Counted from the stretch's first letter, positions 1-9,372 are shown. The stretch: 64,000 bases of DNA from an uncultured Desulfovibrio sp. (GCA_949291675.1 CASEWR010000125.1:1-64000); one strand, 5' to 3'. Notes: generated from the letters alone by a model not told the origin. Program-made: numbers and translations.

Positions 1-140
1 TTTAAAAGATTGTGCCGGAGACAAAGGGGGAGAAGCGGGAACGCACGTCTTAGCGACTTGTGTCTTTCGCTCTTTCCGCAGCAGGAACCTCACCGTCTAA
101 AGTCAGGAATCCCCTGCCTTTAGGCAGGGGAGGATGTCAA
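1..140 (+). mobile_element. Right end of an IS200/IS605 (TnpB-type) element, truncated by the window edge
   Basis: A perfect 8-bp inverted repeat (111-118 and 123-130, loop TTTA) lies in the context GGAATC-hairpin-GAGGATGTCAA, ending in TCAA at 137-140. From memory this layout is typical of the right ends of IS605/IS1341-type elements, where a subterminal hairpin is recognised by the single-strand transposase and also forms the 3' end of the guide-RNA scaffold of TnpB. The open frame 2-100 (ending TAA at 98-100) or frame 1 (ending TAG at 121) could be the last codons of tnpB, but I cannot choose between them. The rest of the element would lie to the left of the window. The hairpin could also stop transcription of the minus-strand operon that ends at 166. 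Confidence 0.6.
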
Positions 141-165
141 CTGGGAAAATGCATCGTACGGGACG

Positions 166-1170
166 TTAGAACCCTGCCACAGCCCGCAGCAGGATGAGCA
201 GCACAGGCAGCAGCGCCAGCAGAAAGGCTGTGCGTCTGGGCCTGGCAAAGAGGAAGGCCCAGCAGACCAGGGAGCCTGCCGTGACCAGGAAGGGGCCAAA
301 ACGCAGCAGGGCAGAGGATGCGCCAAAGCCCAGCTGGGCAGCTGAAGAGAAGGCCACAAAACCTGCATCCAGCAGCTGGAAGGTGGCACCTGCCAGGGCA
401 AAGGCCAGGGCCATGCGTAACGAAGCAATGTCATCCGTGCTCAGGGGCAGGACGTCTTCGGCAGTGCCGGGAATGACTTCCCTCGTGCGCACGTCACGCG
501 CACGCTGCCTGTCCTGTCTGGACACAGGGGGAAACTGCAAAAACATGGCCAGCACGGCAATGGCGCCAGCAGGCATGAGGGCTGCACAGCTCTGGCGCCA
601 GGCATTCTGCAAAAGCACCGAGGTGGCAGCCTCCTCGGTCATCTGGTAGGGCAGCCCTAAAAAAGGCCAGTTGCGTACAAAAAGGGTGGCAAAGAAGCCC
701 ACGCAGGCTGCAAAGGCCACCAGACCGGCCCAGAAGGCCACTCTGTCAATGCCGCGCTCTGTCTCCGCATCCATCTGCACACTGGCAGTGGCAAAGAAGC
801 GGGAGGCGATTTTGCCGGCAACAAGGACGAGCACCATGCTGCCAAGCCAGATCAGAAAGCTCAGCACTGTTGCCCGCCAGGGCAGTGACATGAAGTCATA
901 CGGGTAGGGCACAAGCTGCGGCATGGCGGCAGGCAGGGCACGTAAGGAAACAAAGCCGTGGCCGGCAATGTCAATGAGCCCGAAAATGCCTGTGACCAGA
1001 GCAATGGTATAGAAGAGACGACCAGCCTTTGCCATGGCAGGGCGCAGGCGTTTGCGCCCGAGAAAGAGGCAGAGGGCAAGCATGAAGGGCAGGACTACTG
1101 CCGCTTCCGTGGCAACATGAAGCAGTGAGGCTGCAGCCTGCCAGAGGGGCAGCCAGACGGGTGAATGCAT
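166..1170 (-). CDS. Polytopic inner-membrane protein of unknown function, last gene of the type I secretion operon
   Basis: A 334-residue protein with about eight hydrophobic segments, including residues near 20-37, 55-75, 100-120, 145-165, 195-212 and three in the C-terminal third. A charged loop rich in Arg, Asp and Glu lies around residues 215-250. I recognise no catalytic motif and no named family. It begins 41 bp downstream of the stop codon of the sensor gene at 1212, so it is probably co-transcribed with the exporter, adaptor and sensor genes. A role in the same secretion or surface-attachment process is an inference from position only. ATG start; no better internal start seen. Confidence 0.7.
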   Translation of the reverse strand: MHSPVWLPLWQAAASLLHVATEAAVVLPFMLALCLFLGRKRLRPAMAKAGRLFYTIALVTGIFGLIDIAGHGFVSLRALPAAMPQLVPYPYDFMSLPWRATVLSFLIWLGSMVLVLVAGKIASRFFATASVQMDAETERGIDRVAFWAGLVAFAACVGFFATLFVRNWPFLGLPYQMTEEAATSVLLQNAWRQSCAALMPAGAIAVLAMFLQFPPVSRQDRQRARDVRTREVIPGTAEDVLPLSTDDIASLRMALAFALAGATFQLLDAGFVAFSSAAQLGFGASSALLRFGPFLVTAGSLVCWAFLFARPRRTAFLLALLPVLLILLRAVAGF

Positions 1171-1211
1171 GAAGTATCCTTAACGAACCCCTGCATCAGG
1201 CAGGGGAAATG

Positions 1212-3320
1212 TCACTGTTTTCTGCGCAGACGGATGAGCACACGCTGGCCCTGGGGGCTCTTCAGGTAGTGATACAGGCGCTGGGCAGCGGCATCAAACT
1301 TGTCTGTGTCCAGAAGCGGAGCAAAGGCGTCTTCCCAGTTCTGCGGGATTTCGCCCTCTCTGGGATGCATGCGCGTGCACAGCTCCTCGGCAATGCCAAG
1401 GTAGCGGGAGGCCTTGGAAATGGCCTCAGCCGTCAGGCCGCGGGGCTTTCCCGAGCCGTCCAGGCGCTCGTACATGCCGGATATGGTTTCCTGCACAGGC
1501 AGGCCGTCAAAGTCAAGTCCTGCCAGGGAAATGGCCACCCTGCGGCCGCGAGTGTCAGCATGCCCGTCAGTCTGTCCGTCTGCATGCCCGCCAGTCTGCC
1601 CGTCTGTATGCTTGTCTGCAGGCAGACATATCTGGTTTTCAGGACGCACAGTATTGCCGAGCACAAAGAGCCTGCCTGCCCAGGAGAGCAGTCGGGCAGT
1701 CTCGGGACTCTTGTCTGTGTCGAGCTCGGCAAGAAGCTGGGCCATTTCCGCAACCCGTGCGGAGAGTCTGCCGGCATAGGGGTCCAGCACACTCACAAGC
1801 TTGTGCATGGCAACCACGTTCTGCTCAATGAGCAGGCTGCTGCGCTCACGATACGCCAGGTGTTTGCCGATATCCCTGTAGATGAAGATGCCGCCGGCAA
1901 GATAGCCTTCCTGGTCCACATAGGGAACAGCCAGCACAGCACAGTTCTTCCAGACGCCCTTGTGGAAGAGTCTGGTTTCGCCGTGGTTGGCCTGGGGCTT
2001 TTCCCAGAGCAGGGCAGTGCGCTGACTCATGTCTGCGGCAAGGTCCTGGGGCAGATCATTGGTGGAAAGGCCGGCAAGGTCTTCGGCACTGTCCCTGCCG
2101 CCCAGTCTGGCAAAACTGGCATTGGCGGTCAGAATGTTGTGGTCAAAGTCCGTGCAGGCAATGGCCATGCCCAGGTCTCTGTCCAGCGCAGTCAGGGCTT
2201 CCTCGCGCTGCAGGTTCCTGGTCTGTGCCTTTGCAAGGCGCAGGGCCATGGTGTGCTCACGCTGGCGGAAGACAAAGAACCAGAAGAGGAAGAGGCCTGC
2301 CAGAAGGACAATGGCCTTGGCGCAGGTCATGAGCAGGGTGGTACTGTCAGCTGTGTCTGCAAGTTCTTCCGCGTCCTCAGGCAGCGCAGAGATAAAGTAG
2401 AGCCTGGTGCTTAAGAAGCGCTGGCCCATGCTGTAGAGAGGGCCGCCAAAGCCGGGAATGCGGTAGAGCCCGAAGGCAATGCCGCTCTCGGTGGTGACAA
2501 GGTCACGGACAGCGATCTTCTGGGTATCTGTGGCAGACAGGGCAATGAGGGAGCCGTCGTTCTGGCGCTCCAGCACGGCAGTGCGCATGCTTTGCTGGTT
2601 CTGGGCAGCCTGGATGCGCTCCATGATGGTGCCAAGGTCCACAGTGACCATGAGGATGCCCACATTGTAGGTCAGCACATTGCGCTTGTCCGTGAGCAGC
2701 ATGGGAATGGCAATGTCCACGCACAGCTTTGTCTCGCGTACATAGGCTGGCAGGGAGATGGCCACATTGCCCGTGCCCACGAGATCCGGCACAACGTTTT
2801 TGGAGATGTCCGGCAGCCTGGCAGGCAAATCCCCTGTGGCAAGGCAGGGGGTGCCCTCCATGGTGTAGATGCAGGCAGAAAGGAGGGCATAGCGCTCTGC
2901 AAGGTTCTGCAGCTCCCTGCGGATGAAGTCGGCCTGGCCGGCAAAGGCCCGCAGGCGTTCCATGTCCTCCTGGCTGCGGCGCTGGGCGAGCAGGGAGAGC
3001 ATGGACTGGCGCTCCTCGGGTCTGCCGGTGAGGGTTGTGAGCACGTCACGACCGAGCTGCAGGCCGCTCACCCTGTTCACAAAGGTCGAGAACTGGCTGT
3101 TGTCAGTCATGGCGCGCAGGCTGGCTACAAATTCTCTGGACCAGACACTGTCACGCACGTCCTTGCTCTTTTCCAGCTCGCCAATGACTCTGGTCAGATA
3201 GGCTGTACTGCTGGCATGGGTCTGTTCCCAGAGGGTGACAAGCCCCCACAGGGCAAGCAGGCAGGCAAGGAGAAAGGAGCCTGCAAGGAGAAGTCCCGAG
3301 TGTTCTTTGAGGTTGAACAT
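1212..3320 (-). CDS. Membrane receptor with periplasmic Cache-like domain, PAS domain and degenerate HD-GYP domain
   Basis: A 702-residue protein. Membrane segments are at about residues 9-31 and 328-351, enclosing a periplasmic region of about 295 residues that resembles a double Cache sensor. A PAS-like region follows (372-485), then an HD-GYP-like C-terminus (500-702). The fold is recognisable from DPYAGRLSARVAEMA (513-527) and ERLDGSGKPRGL (618-629), but the HD pair expected near 551 reads LF, the HH before ERLDGSG reads MY, and GYP reads GKP. Phosphodiesterase metal ligands are therefore missing, so it may bind c-di-GMP or a partner instead of cleaving it. A His/Asp/Gly/Gln repeat (569-589) is inserted between the two motifs. 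It follows the HlyD-type adaptor gene by 14 bp. A LapD-like job in adhesin retention is an inference. Confidence 0.75.
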   Translation of the reverse strand: MFNLKEHSGLLLAGSFLLACLLALWGLVTLWEQTHASSTAYLTRVIGELEKSKDVRDSVWSREFVASLRAMTDNSQFSTFVNRVSGLQLGRDVLTTLTGRPEERQSMLSLLAQRRSQEDMERLRAFAGQADFIRRELQNLAERYALLSACIYTMEGTPCLATGDLPARLPDISKNVVPDLVGTGNVAISLPAYVRETKLCVDIAIPMLLTDKRNVLTYNVGILMVTVDLGTIMERIQAAQNQQSMRTAVLERQNDGSLIALSATDTQKIAVRDLVTTESGIAFGLYRIPGFGGPLYSMGQRFLSTRLYFISALPEDAEELADTADSTTLLMTCAKAIVLLAGLFLFWFFVFRQREHTMALRLAKAQTRNLQREEALTALDRDLGMAIACTDFDHNILTANASFARLGGRDSAEDLAGLSTNDLPQDLAADMSQRTALLWEKPQANHGETRLFHKGVWKNCAVLAVPYVDQEGYLAGGIFIYRDIGKHLAYRERSSLLIEQNVVAMHKLVSVLDPYAGRLSARVAEMAQLLAELDTDKSPETARLLSWAGRLFVLGNTVRPENQICLPADKHTDGQTGGHADGQTDGHADTRGRRVAISLAGLDFDGLPVQETISGMYERLDGSGKPRGLTAEAISKASRYLGIAEELCTRMHPREGEIPQNWEDAFAPLLDTDKFDAAAQRLYHYLKSPQGQRVLIRLRRKQ

Positions 3321-3334
3321 AGCCTGCTCCTGTT

Positions 3335-5746
3335 CTAGCGCTCAGTGAGTGCATTCTGCTTTGCCTTGAGAATGGGCTTCATCAGGTACTGCAGAATGGT
3401 CTTCTTGCCTGTGAGAATGTCAGCCTGCACAATCATGCCGGGAATAATGGGCAGAATTTCGTTATTGTGCTCAAGATAGGTGCGCGAGGTGCGTATCTTG
3501 GCGAGATAGTAGAACTCGCCCTGCTTGCCCTCAATGGTATCTGCACTGATCTGCTCAAGCTTGCCCTCAAGGCCGCCGTAGATGGAGAAGTCATAGGCTG
3601 TCACCTTGATCATGACATCCTGTCCCGGGCGCAGGAAGGCCACGTCCTGGGGGCGCACACGGGCTTCCACAAGCAGGGTGTCATCCAGGGGCACAATGTC
3701 GAGAATGGGCTCGCCGGGCTTGATGACGCCGCCAATGGTATTGATGTAGATTTGCTTGATGATGCCGCGCACTGGCGAGCGCACATCTGTTCTGGTCACG
3801 CGGTCACCGCCTGCAGCAAGGGTCTCCTGCAGGGTGGTGAGCTCCACGCGACGCTTGTTGATCTCTTCGGTGATGGAATTGCGGAACTCGGCCTCATGGG
3901 ACTCAATGCGGTGTCTGGCCTCGGCAGCAGCTGCCTGCGCCCTGGAGATGGAGGCAGCCAGCATATCCACCTGGCCCTGCAGTTCCACAACCCTGGACTC
4001 CATATTCAGGAATTCCAGACGCGAGAAGTTGTTGCGCCGCACCAGTGTCTCAGCCGCATCGCGCTGCTGTCTGGCGAGATCCAGGCTCTGCACCAGCTGT
4101 TCCCTGTGCGTGGTCTGTTCCTGGACATCGCGGTCACGCTGGATGACCTGGTTCTGGAGCACTTCTCTGTCCACCACAAAGCGTTCCTTGCGCGAGGCCC
4201 ACAGGCTCTTCTGGTCGTGCACTATCTGCTGGGCCTGCTGCAGTATGGACGCATCAGGGGTCTTGTGAAAGTACTCGGTTGCCCAGGCATAGAGGTCTTT
4301 GGGGAAGACAGGCTCCTCGCTCTTGAGCTCAGCCTCAAGGCGAATCAGGGCAAAGACGTTGTCCATGCTGCGCTGCATGGCGTCTCTGTAGGAGGAGGCG
4401 GCCATCTCATTGTCAATCTGGGCTATGACATCGCCCTTCTGCACTGTGGCGCCGTCACGCACCAGCATGGCACGCAGAATACCGCCTTCCAGGTTGGAGA
4501 TGGTCTGGGTGCTCTGCGAGCCTACCACACTGCCTTCGGAGTGGGTGACCTCGTCAATTTTGGAAAAGGCTGCCCAGACAAGGAGAATGGCAAAGAAGAT
4601 GACTGTGGTGAAGAAGATGAAGCGGGCACCGACCCTTGGCCGTCTGCTGTAGGCAGCATCCACATCCCCGGCATACTGAATGTCATCAGGGGTGAGGCCC
4701 TGCAGGGGAGCATCCAGGGCTGCAAACAGTCCCTGGTTCTGCATGGTGGTGCTGCGCGCTCCTGTTCTGGCACTTTTGCCGTGCAAAAGGTCACTGACAA
4801 GGGAGCGCATGGGACGGTCAGGCGTCTGCTCATGCTCGCCCTTGTGCACCAGGGAGAAGAGGAAGGAGAGGAAGCCGCGGGCATTGGAGTGCACATGTGC
4901 AGGGTCCGGGGGCGACTGGAACATGTCTCCCGCAGGGGCTGGTGCCTGACCCGGCATCTGAGGTGCCGGCGGGTTCATGGGACGCCTGGTGGCAATGTGC
5001 TGGGCATAGGCCTGGGCCCTGGCCTGCTCCAGGGGCATCACCTGCGGCGGCTGACCTGGCATGCCGGGCAGACCGGGCATACCGGGCAGTCCCATGCCCG
5101 GAGCTGAGGACATTGCGGCCGGCAGGGCAGCATTTCCCTGTTTTGCGACAGCCTGTGCCATGGCATCGGCAGCAGCAAAGATGCTGCCCAGACTCTGGGC
5201 AGTGCTGCGGGTGCCTGGCAGGGTGTCCTGCTGCCCGGCTGTCCCCTGCCCCTGAGCAGGATCCTGGCTCTGACTTGGGGCAGGGGCAGAATCATCTCCT
5301 GGCAGTACCTGGCCGTGCAGCACGTCCTCGGCACTGGCAGCAGCTGTGCGCAGGACCTGCGGGCCCTCCAGTCCCAGCCCCTGCCCCTCGCGCTTGAGCT
5401 TGCGCAGGCGGGCTGCGGACTCGGCACCGCGTATGCCCTGGTACAGAGAGGGCTTGTGCTGCGCTGACGCAAGGTCCGGCAGACCGGCTTTGTCAGCCGC
5501 TGCAGCTGTGTCCTGTGCAGGGGCCTGTGCAGGGTCCCCGGGTGTGGCCTGGGCCTGAGCCGGGTCTTGTGCAGGACCTTGTGCGGAATCCTGTGCCGGG
5601 TCCTGTGCAGGGTTCAGAACCTGGGCCCGAACAGGGGCCCTGGATGCTGCGGCAGGGGTCTCAGGGACAGCAGCACGCATGGGGCCAGCCTGAGCCTCGT
5701 CTGTGCCTGTTGTCTGCACTGTGCGACTATCTCTGTCCCTGGTCAT
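3335..5746 (-). CDS. HlyD-family periplasmic adaptor of a type I secretion system, with a 370-residue N-terminal extension
   Basis: An 803-residue membrane fusion protein that would link the ABC exporter to an outer-membrane TolC channel. The single membrane anchor is at about residues 376-393, followed by the first half of a lipoyl-like domain (about 415-450, with LEGGILRAMLVRDGATVQKG), long coiled-coil arms (about 470-640), and the second lipoyl half plus beta-barrel (about 650-790, with RSPVRGIIKQI). This resembles LapC/HlyD. HlyD proteins usually have well under 100 residues before the anchor; here there are about 375. That extension contains Pro-Ala-Gln-Asp repeats (46-78) and a Gly-Met-Pro-Leu run (216-232). 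Its ATG lies 20 bp inside the end of the upstream exporter gene, which implies translational coupling. Confidence 0.88.
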   Translation of the reverse strand: MTRDRDSRTVQTTGTDEAQAGPMRAAVPETPAAASRAPVRAQVLNPAQDPAQDSAQGPAQDPAQAQATPGDPAQAPAQDTAAAADKAGLPDLASAQHKPSLYQGIRGAESAARLRKLKREGQGLGLEGPQVLRTAAASAEDVLHGQVLPGDDSAPAPSQSQDPAQGQGTAGQQDTLPGTRSTAQSLGSIFAAADAMAQAVAKQGNAALPAAMSSAPGMGLPGMPGLPGMPGQPPQVMPLEQARAQAYAQHIATRRPMNPPAPQMPGQAPAPAGDMFQSPPDPAHVHSNARGFLSFLFSLVHKGEHEQTPDRPMRSLVSDLLHGKSARTGARSTTMQNQGLFAALDAPLQGLTPDDIQYAGDVDAAYSRRPRVGARFIFFTTVIFFAILLVWAAFSKIDEVTHSEGSVVGSQSTQTISNLEGGILRAMLVRDGATVQKGDVIAQIDNEMAASSYRDAMQRSMDNVFALIRLEAELKSEEPVFPKDLYAWATEYFHKTPDASILQQAQQIVHDQKSLWASRKERFVVDREVLQNQVIQRDRDVQEQTTHREQLVQSLDLARQQRDAAETLVRRNNFSRLEFLNMESRVVELQGQVDMLAASISRAQAAAAEARHRIESHEAEFRNSITEEINKRRVELTTLQETLAAGGDRVTRTDVRSPVRGIIKQIYINTIGGVIKPGEPILDIVPLDDTLLVEARVRPQDVAFLRPGQDVMIKVTAYDFSIYGGLEGKLEQISADTIEGKQGEFYYLAKIRTSRTYLEHNNEILPIIPGMIVQADILTGKKTILQYLMKPILKAKQNALTER

Positions 5747-8700
5747 AGCGATTTACTCCGGCCTGTGCGGCCTGTTGCTGTGTTGCCTGCCGGCTGTCAG
5801 CAGCTGTTCCTGCAGTCTGTGTCACTGTCCTTTGAGCCGCAGGTGCTGTGTCAGCAGCTGTTTCTGCAGTCTGTGTCACTGTCTTTTGAGCCGCAGGTGC
5901 TGTGTCAGCAGCTGTTTCTGCAGTCTGTGTCACTGTCTTTTGAGTCGCAGGTGCTGTGTCAGCAGCTGTTCCTGCAGTCTGTGTCACTGTCTTTTGCACG
6001 GAAGGCTTGATGCGCAGGCCAGGTTTGGCTGTGCCGCGCACCACAGTCTGCGCCGGCTGCGGTATCTGGCCTGTCTGAACGAGCCTGGTCTGTGTCTGGG
6101 CCTGTGCCTTACCTGACTGGCCTGGCTGCCCGGGCTTGCCCACCTGGATGGTCCTGGCCGGCTGTGCTGTCTGCGTTACCTGGCCTGTCTGTGTGCCCTG
6201 GGTCGGGCGCACCAGGTTCTTCACAGACTTTGCCGGGCGGGCAGTGTTCTGGCTGACGCGGACAGTGCCCTGGGTCTGGTTCTGTGCCTGAGCCTGCGTC
6301 TGTGTCTGGGGCCTGGCTGTCTGACGAATGGTCCTGGCCTGCTGTGCCTGTCCTGACGCTGAGCGTGTCACAGTCTGGCCCTGCGGTGTCACTGGCTGTG
6401 CCGGTCTGGCCTGTTGCCCGGCGGCCTGGCCTGCCTGGCCCGAGGTCTGCCTGGCTGCCTGCTGGGCAGTCTGCTGGCCTTTCTGTGCTTTGGGATGGAA
6501 GAGTTCGCAGGCATCGCGGGGGCCGTCATAGACAATGCGGCCTTCCTTCAGGATGATCAGGCGGTCCACCAGACGCAGCATGCTCAGACGGTGCGTGACC
6601 AGGAGGAGGGTTCTGCCCCTGGCAATCTGGGCCAGGCGCTGCTGAAGCATGCGCTCGGAGTCCGTATCCATGTTGCTGGTCGGCTCGTCCAGGATGAGGA
6701 TCTCAGGGTCATGGACCAGGGCTCTGGCCAGGGCCACAGCCTGACGCTGGCCACCGGAGAGCTCCTTGCCCTGCTCGCCCACCTGGGCTGCAAAGCCGGC
6801 AGGGTTATGGCGCAGGAAGTCCGTGACCCCGGCAATGCTGGCAGCGCGTAAGATCAGATGGTCGTTGATAGTGGGGTCGCCCAGGGCAATGTTGTCGCGC
6901 ACACTACCGTAGAAGAGCACCACGTCCTGGGGCAGCACGCCAATGCGGCTGCGCAGCTCGGTGGTGGCAAACTGGCGTATGTCCACGCCACCGAACTTCA
7001 CGGCACCTTCCTTGGGCTGGTAGAGGCCTGTGAGCAGGCGGGAGAGGGTGCTCTTGCCCGAGCCCATGGCGCCGATGATGCCCACATGCTCGCCAGGTTC
7101 AATGGTGATGCTCACATTGTCCAGGGCCAGACGCTGGGCTCTGGGGTAGGCAAAGCTCACGTTTTCCATGCTGAGGCTGGGGCGCAGCATGCCGAAGTCA
7201 ATGGGTGTCTTCTCAGCCTGGTTTTCCGAGGGCAGGGCCATGAGCAGGTCCAGGGACTTGAGGGCCACATGGCTGTTCTGGGTGCGGGTGATGAGGGAGG
7301 CCACCTGCATGAGCGGCGCCATGGTGCGCCCGAGCAGGATGTTGGCGCCGATCAGCGCACCCATGCTCATAAGACCTTCCTCAATGCGGTACACACCCCA
7401 GATGATGAGAATGACAGAGCAGAACTGGGTGATGAGCATGGAGGCATTGACTGCCAGGTTGTTGTACTTGCGCGACTCGGAGTTGGACTTGGCGGACAGG
7501 CCCACCACAGCCTCCCAGAGCCTTTGCATGCGGCTTTCTGCCTGGCAGGACTTGATGGTCTCAAGGCCGTTGACGATCTCAACCAGCAGGGCATTCTTCT
7601 GCATGTTCTGCTTGTAGGAGGCCTCGGCACTGCGGCGGGCAAAGCTCTGGATGACGATGCCAAGGCAGATGAGCACAGGGATGGCGCAGATGGGCAGAAG
7701 GCACATGGGCCCGGCAATGATGCCAATGAAGATGATGAAGATGGCCAGGAAGGGCACATCTATGCAGGCCAGCAGGGTCGAGGAGCTGAAGAAGTCCCGC
7801 AGCTGCTCGAACTCGCGCAGGTTGTTGGCCAGGGCACCCGTGGACTCGGGCTTGGTGTCCAGACGCATGCTCAACACCTTGTTCATGAGGCTGCTTGAGA
7901 GCACAACGTCGGCATTGCGGCCTGCCACGTCCACAAAGTAGACGCGCATGGAGCGCAGCAGAAAATCAAAGATGTAGGCGATGAGCACGCCTGTGGCCAG
8001 CACCCAGAGGGTCTCCATGGCCGCATTGGGGACAACGCGGTCATAGACGTTCATGACAAAGAGGGGCGTGGCCACGGCTATGAGGTTGGTGATAATGCTG
8101 GCCAGGGCCACATGGCGGTAGATGGGCGCATAATAGCGCAGCACATCCCAGAACCAGCGCTTGCCCCTGGAGATGGTAAAGCCTGCAGTGCGCTCATCGG
8201 GCTTGCTTTCCACAGAGGCAAAGAGGGCATAGCCGCTGTAGTCTGCCTGTATCTCCTCAATGGGCACATTAATGGCAGTATTGTCCGTCTCCGGGAAGAT
8301 GACCTGGATGTGCTCGCCCTTGCGGCTCACCAGCACGCAGGCCCTGTCATTGGTGAGCAGCAGGATGCAGGGCAGGGTGAGGGGCGGAATGTCGGCAAGC
8401 TTCGGCCGATAGAGGATACGGCCTGTCATGCCTGCCTTGCGGGCAACGCGCAGGCAGCCCTCCGGGGTGACATGGCTGCCGTTGAGGCCTGCCATGAGAA
8501 ACTGCGGCGAGACAATGACGCCCTTCAGGCGCAGCAGGATGGCCATGCAGCGCAAAATGCCCGGCATGAAGTCCACATTGGAGGGGCGCAGGGGGTCTGC
8601 TGTATACTGCTGTGCTGCCGCAGCCTGGTTGGCGTTGCGCAGGATGGCTGCTGCCTGACCGTCCAGGTGCTGCGGCTGAGCGCCTGCAGCCTGGCCTGTG

Positions 8701-8897
8701 TCATGCTGGCCTGTGTCATGGGCCCCTGGATTTCTGGCCTGTGCCCCCTGTGCTGTCTCTTCGCCAGGCTGGCCCTGGCCTGCATGGTCGTCTGCAGGGC
8801 CGGCAGCCTGGTGTTCGGCGCGTTCGTGCAGGGGGCTGCCTGCAGCTTGTCTGCTGTCGTTGTCTGTTGTGTCCTGTCTGTCCTGTGTCTCTGCCAT
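5727..8897 (-). CDS. Type I secretion ABC exporter with C39-like domain (LapB-like), low-complexity tails at both ends
   Basis: From the ATG at 8897 the protein has 1056 residues, against roughly 710-720 for family members. Order: Gln/Ala-rich N-tail (1-105); C39-peptidase-like domain (about 108-232) that lacks the catalytic cysteine position, as in exporters of RTX adhesins that do not cleave leaders; six-helix membrane domain (about 260-560); nucleotide-binding domain with Walker A (GAMGSGKST), signature LSGGQRQ and Walker B (ILILDEPTS); then a tail of about 220 residues ending in tandem repeats. The frame stays open to an ATG at 9242, but that stretch is Cys-rich and has no clear ribosome-binding site, so I prefer 8897; neither start is well supported. 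First gene of a four-gene operon. No TolC or adhesin substrate gene is in the window. Confidence 0.88.
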   Translation of the reverse strand: MAETQDRQDTTDNDSRQAAGSPLHERAEHQAAGPADDHAGQGQPGEETAQGAQARNPGAHDTGQHDTGQAAGAQPQHLDGQAAAILRNANQAAAAQQYTADPLRPSNVDFMPGILRCMAILLRLKGVIVSPQFLMAGLNGSHVTPEGCLRVARKAGMTGRILYRPKLADIPPLTLPCILLLTNDRACVLVSRKGEHIQVIFPETDNTAINVPIEEIQADYSGYALFASVESKPDERTAGFTISRGKRWFWDVLRYYAPIYRHVALASIITNLIAVATPLFVMNVYDRVVPNAAMETLWVLATGVLIAYIFDFLLRSMRVYFVDVAGRNADVVLSSSLMNKVLSMRLDTKPESTGALANNLREFEQLRDFFSSSTLLACIDVPFLAIFIIFIGIIAGPMCLLPICAIPVLICLGIVIQSFARRSAEASYKQNMQKNALLVEIVNGLETIKSCQAESRMQRLWEAVVGLSAKSNSESRKYNNLAVNASMLITQFCSVILIIWGVYRIEEGLMSMGALIGANILLGRTMAPLMQVASLITRTQNSHVALKSLDLLMALPSENQAEKTPIDFGMLRPSLSMENVSFAYPRAQRLALDNVSITIEPGEHVGIIGAMGSGKSTLSRLLTGLYQPKEGAVKFGGVDIRQFATTELRSRIGVLPQDVVLFYGSVRDNIALGDPTINDHLILRAASIAGVTDFLRHNPAGFAAQVGEQGKELSGGQRQAVALARALVHDPEILILDEPTSNMDTDSERMLQQRLAQIARGRTLLLVTHRLSMLRLVDRLIILKEGRIVYDGPRDACELFHPKAQKGQQTAQQAARQTSGQAGQAAGQQARPAQPVTPQGQTVTRSASGQAQQARTIRQTARPQTQTQAQAQNQTQGTVRVSQNTARPAKSVKNLVRPTQGTQTGQVTQTAQPARTIQVGKPGQPGQSGKAQAQTQTRLVQTGQIPQPAQTVVRGTAKPGLRIKPSVQKTVTQTAGTAADTAPATQKTVTQTAETAADTAPAAQKTVTQTAETAADTAPAAQRTVTQTAGTAADSRQATQQQAAQAGVNRYDQGQR
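5794..5997 (-). repeat. 54-bp tandem repeat, four copies, in the 3' end of the exporter gene
   Basis: Four nearly identical 54-bp units, starting near 5794, 5847, 5901 and 5955, encode four copies of an 18-residue unit of the form QKTVTQTAETAADTAPAA. Copies differ by a few substitutions, so the array is young or actively homogenised. Because 54 is a multiple of 3, gain or loss of a unit changes tail length without a frameshift. Confidence 0.9.
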
Positions 8898-9372
8898 AGT
8901 GGTCTGTGTACCTTGTACTGACTGCACAAAGTCAGGCTTTGCGCAGCACTGCACACGGGAAAGGGGATGGTGTGCCGGGACAGCTGAAAGCGGGAGCTTT
9001 GTGCCGGAACAGCTGCCAGACGCTGATTGTCCGGCTGCAGATACAGCTGCTGGAACGGCTGCTGGAACAGCTGATGGAACCGTTGTTGGAACAGCTGTGT
9101 CCTGTACGCTGTGCAGCCCTGCCGTCTGTCCGGGTGTTCTGCCCTGCTTTCGCTCTGCCGGGGAATGTACTTGAGATGCAAAAATACGTCCAATTCCCCC
9201 ATGCGTCAAACAGGCAAAAAGCGGCAAAGGTCCTGAAACCATGCTGAAACATGACTGCTACCATGCCCTGTTGCAGAGATGCAGGGAAGGAAAAGGGCCG
9301 GGGGCAAAGCAGAGAACAGGGAGCAGAGAGCAGGGCACAGGGCAGGGAGCAAGACCGGGAAAAGGGCACAAG
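8898..9372. other. Spacer upstream of the secretion operon
   Basis: About 475 bp between the preferred exporter start and the terminator of the redox operon. An open frame continues into it from the exporter (to 9242). On the plus strand 9040-9100 is built from short CTGGAACAG/CTGATGGAAC-type repeats, and 9290-9370 is a purine-rich run of AGGGAGCAG/AGGGCACAG-type repeats. I see no gene. The operon promoter presumably lies here, but I found no convincing hexamer pair. Confidence 0.4.
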
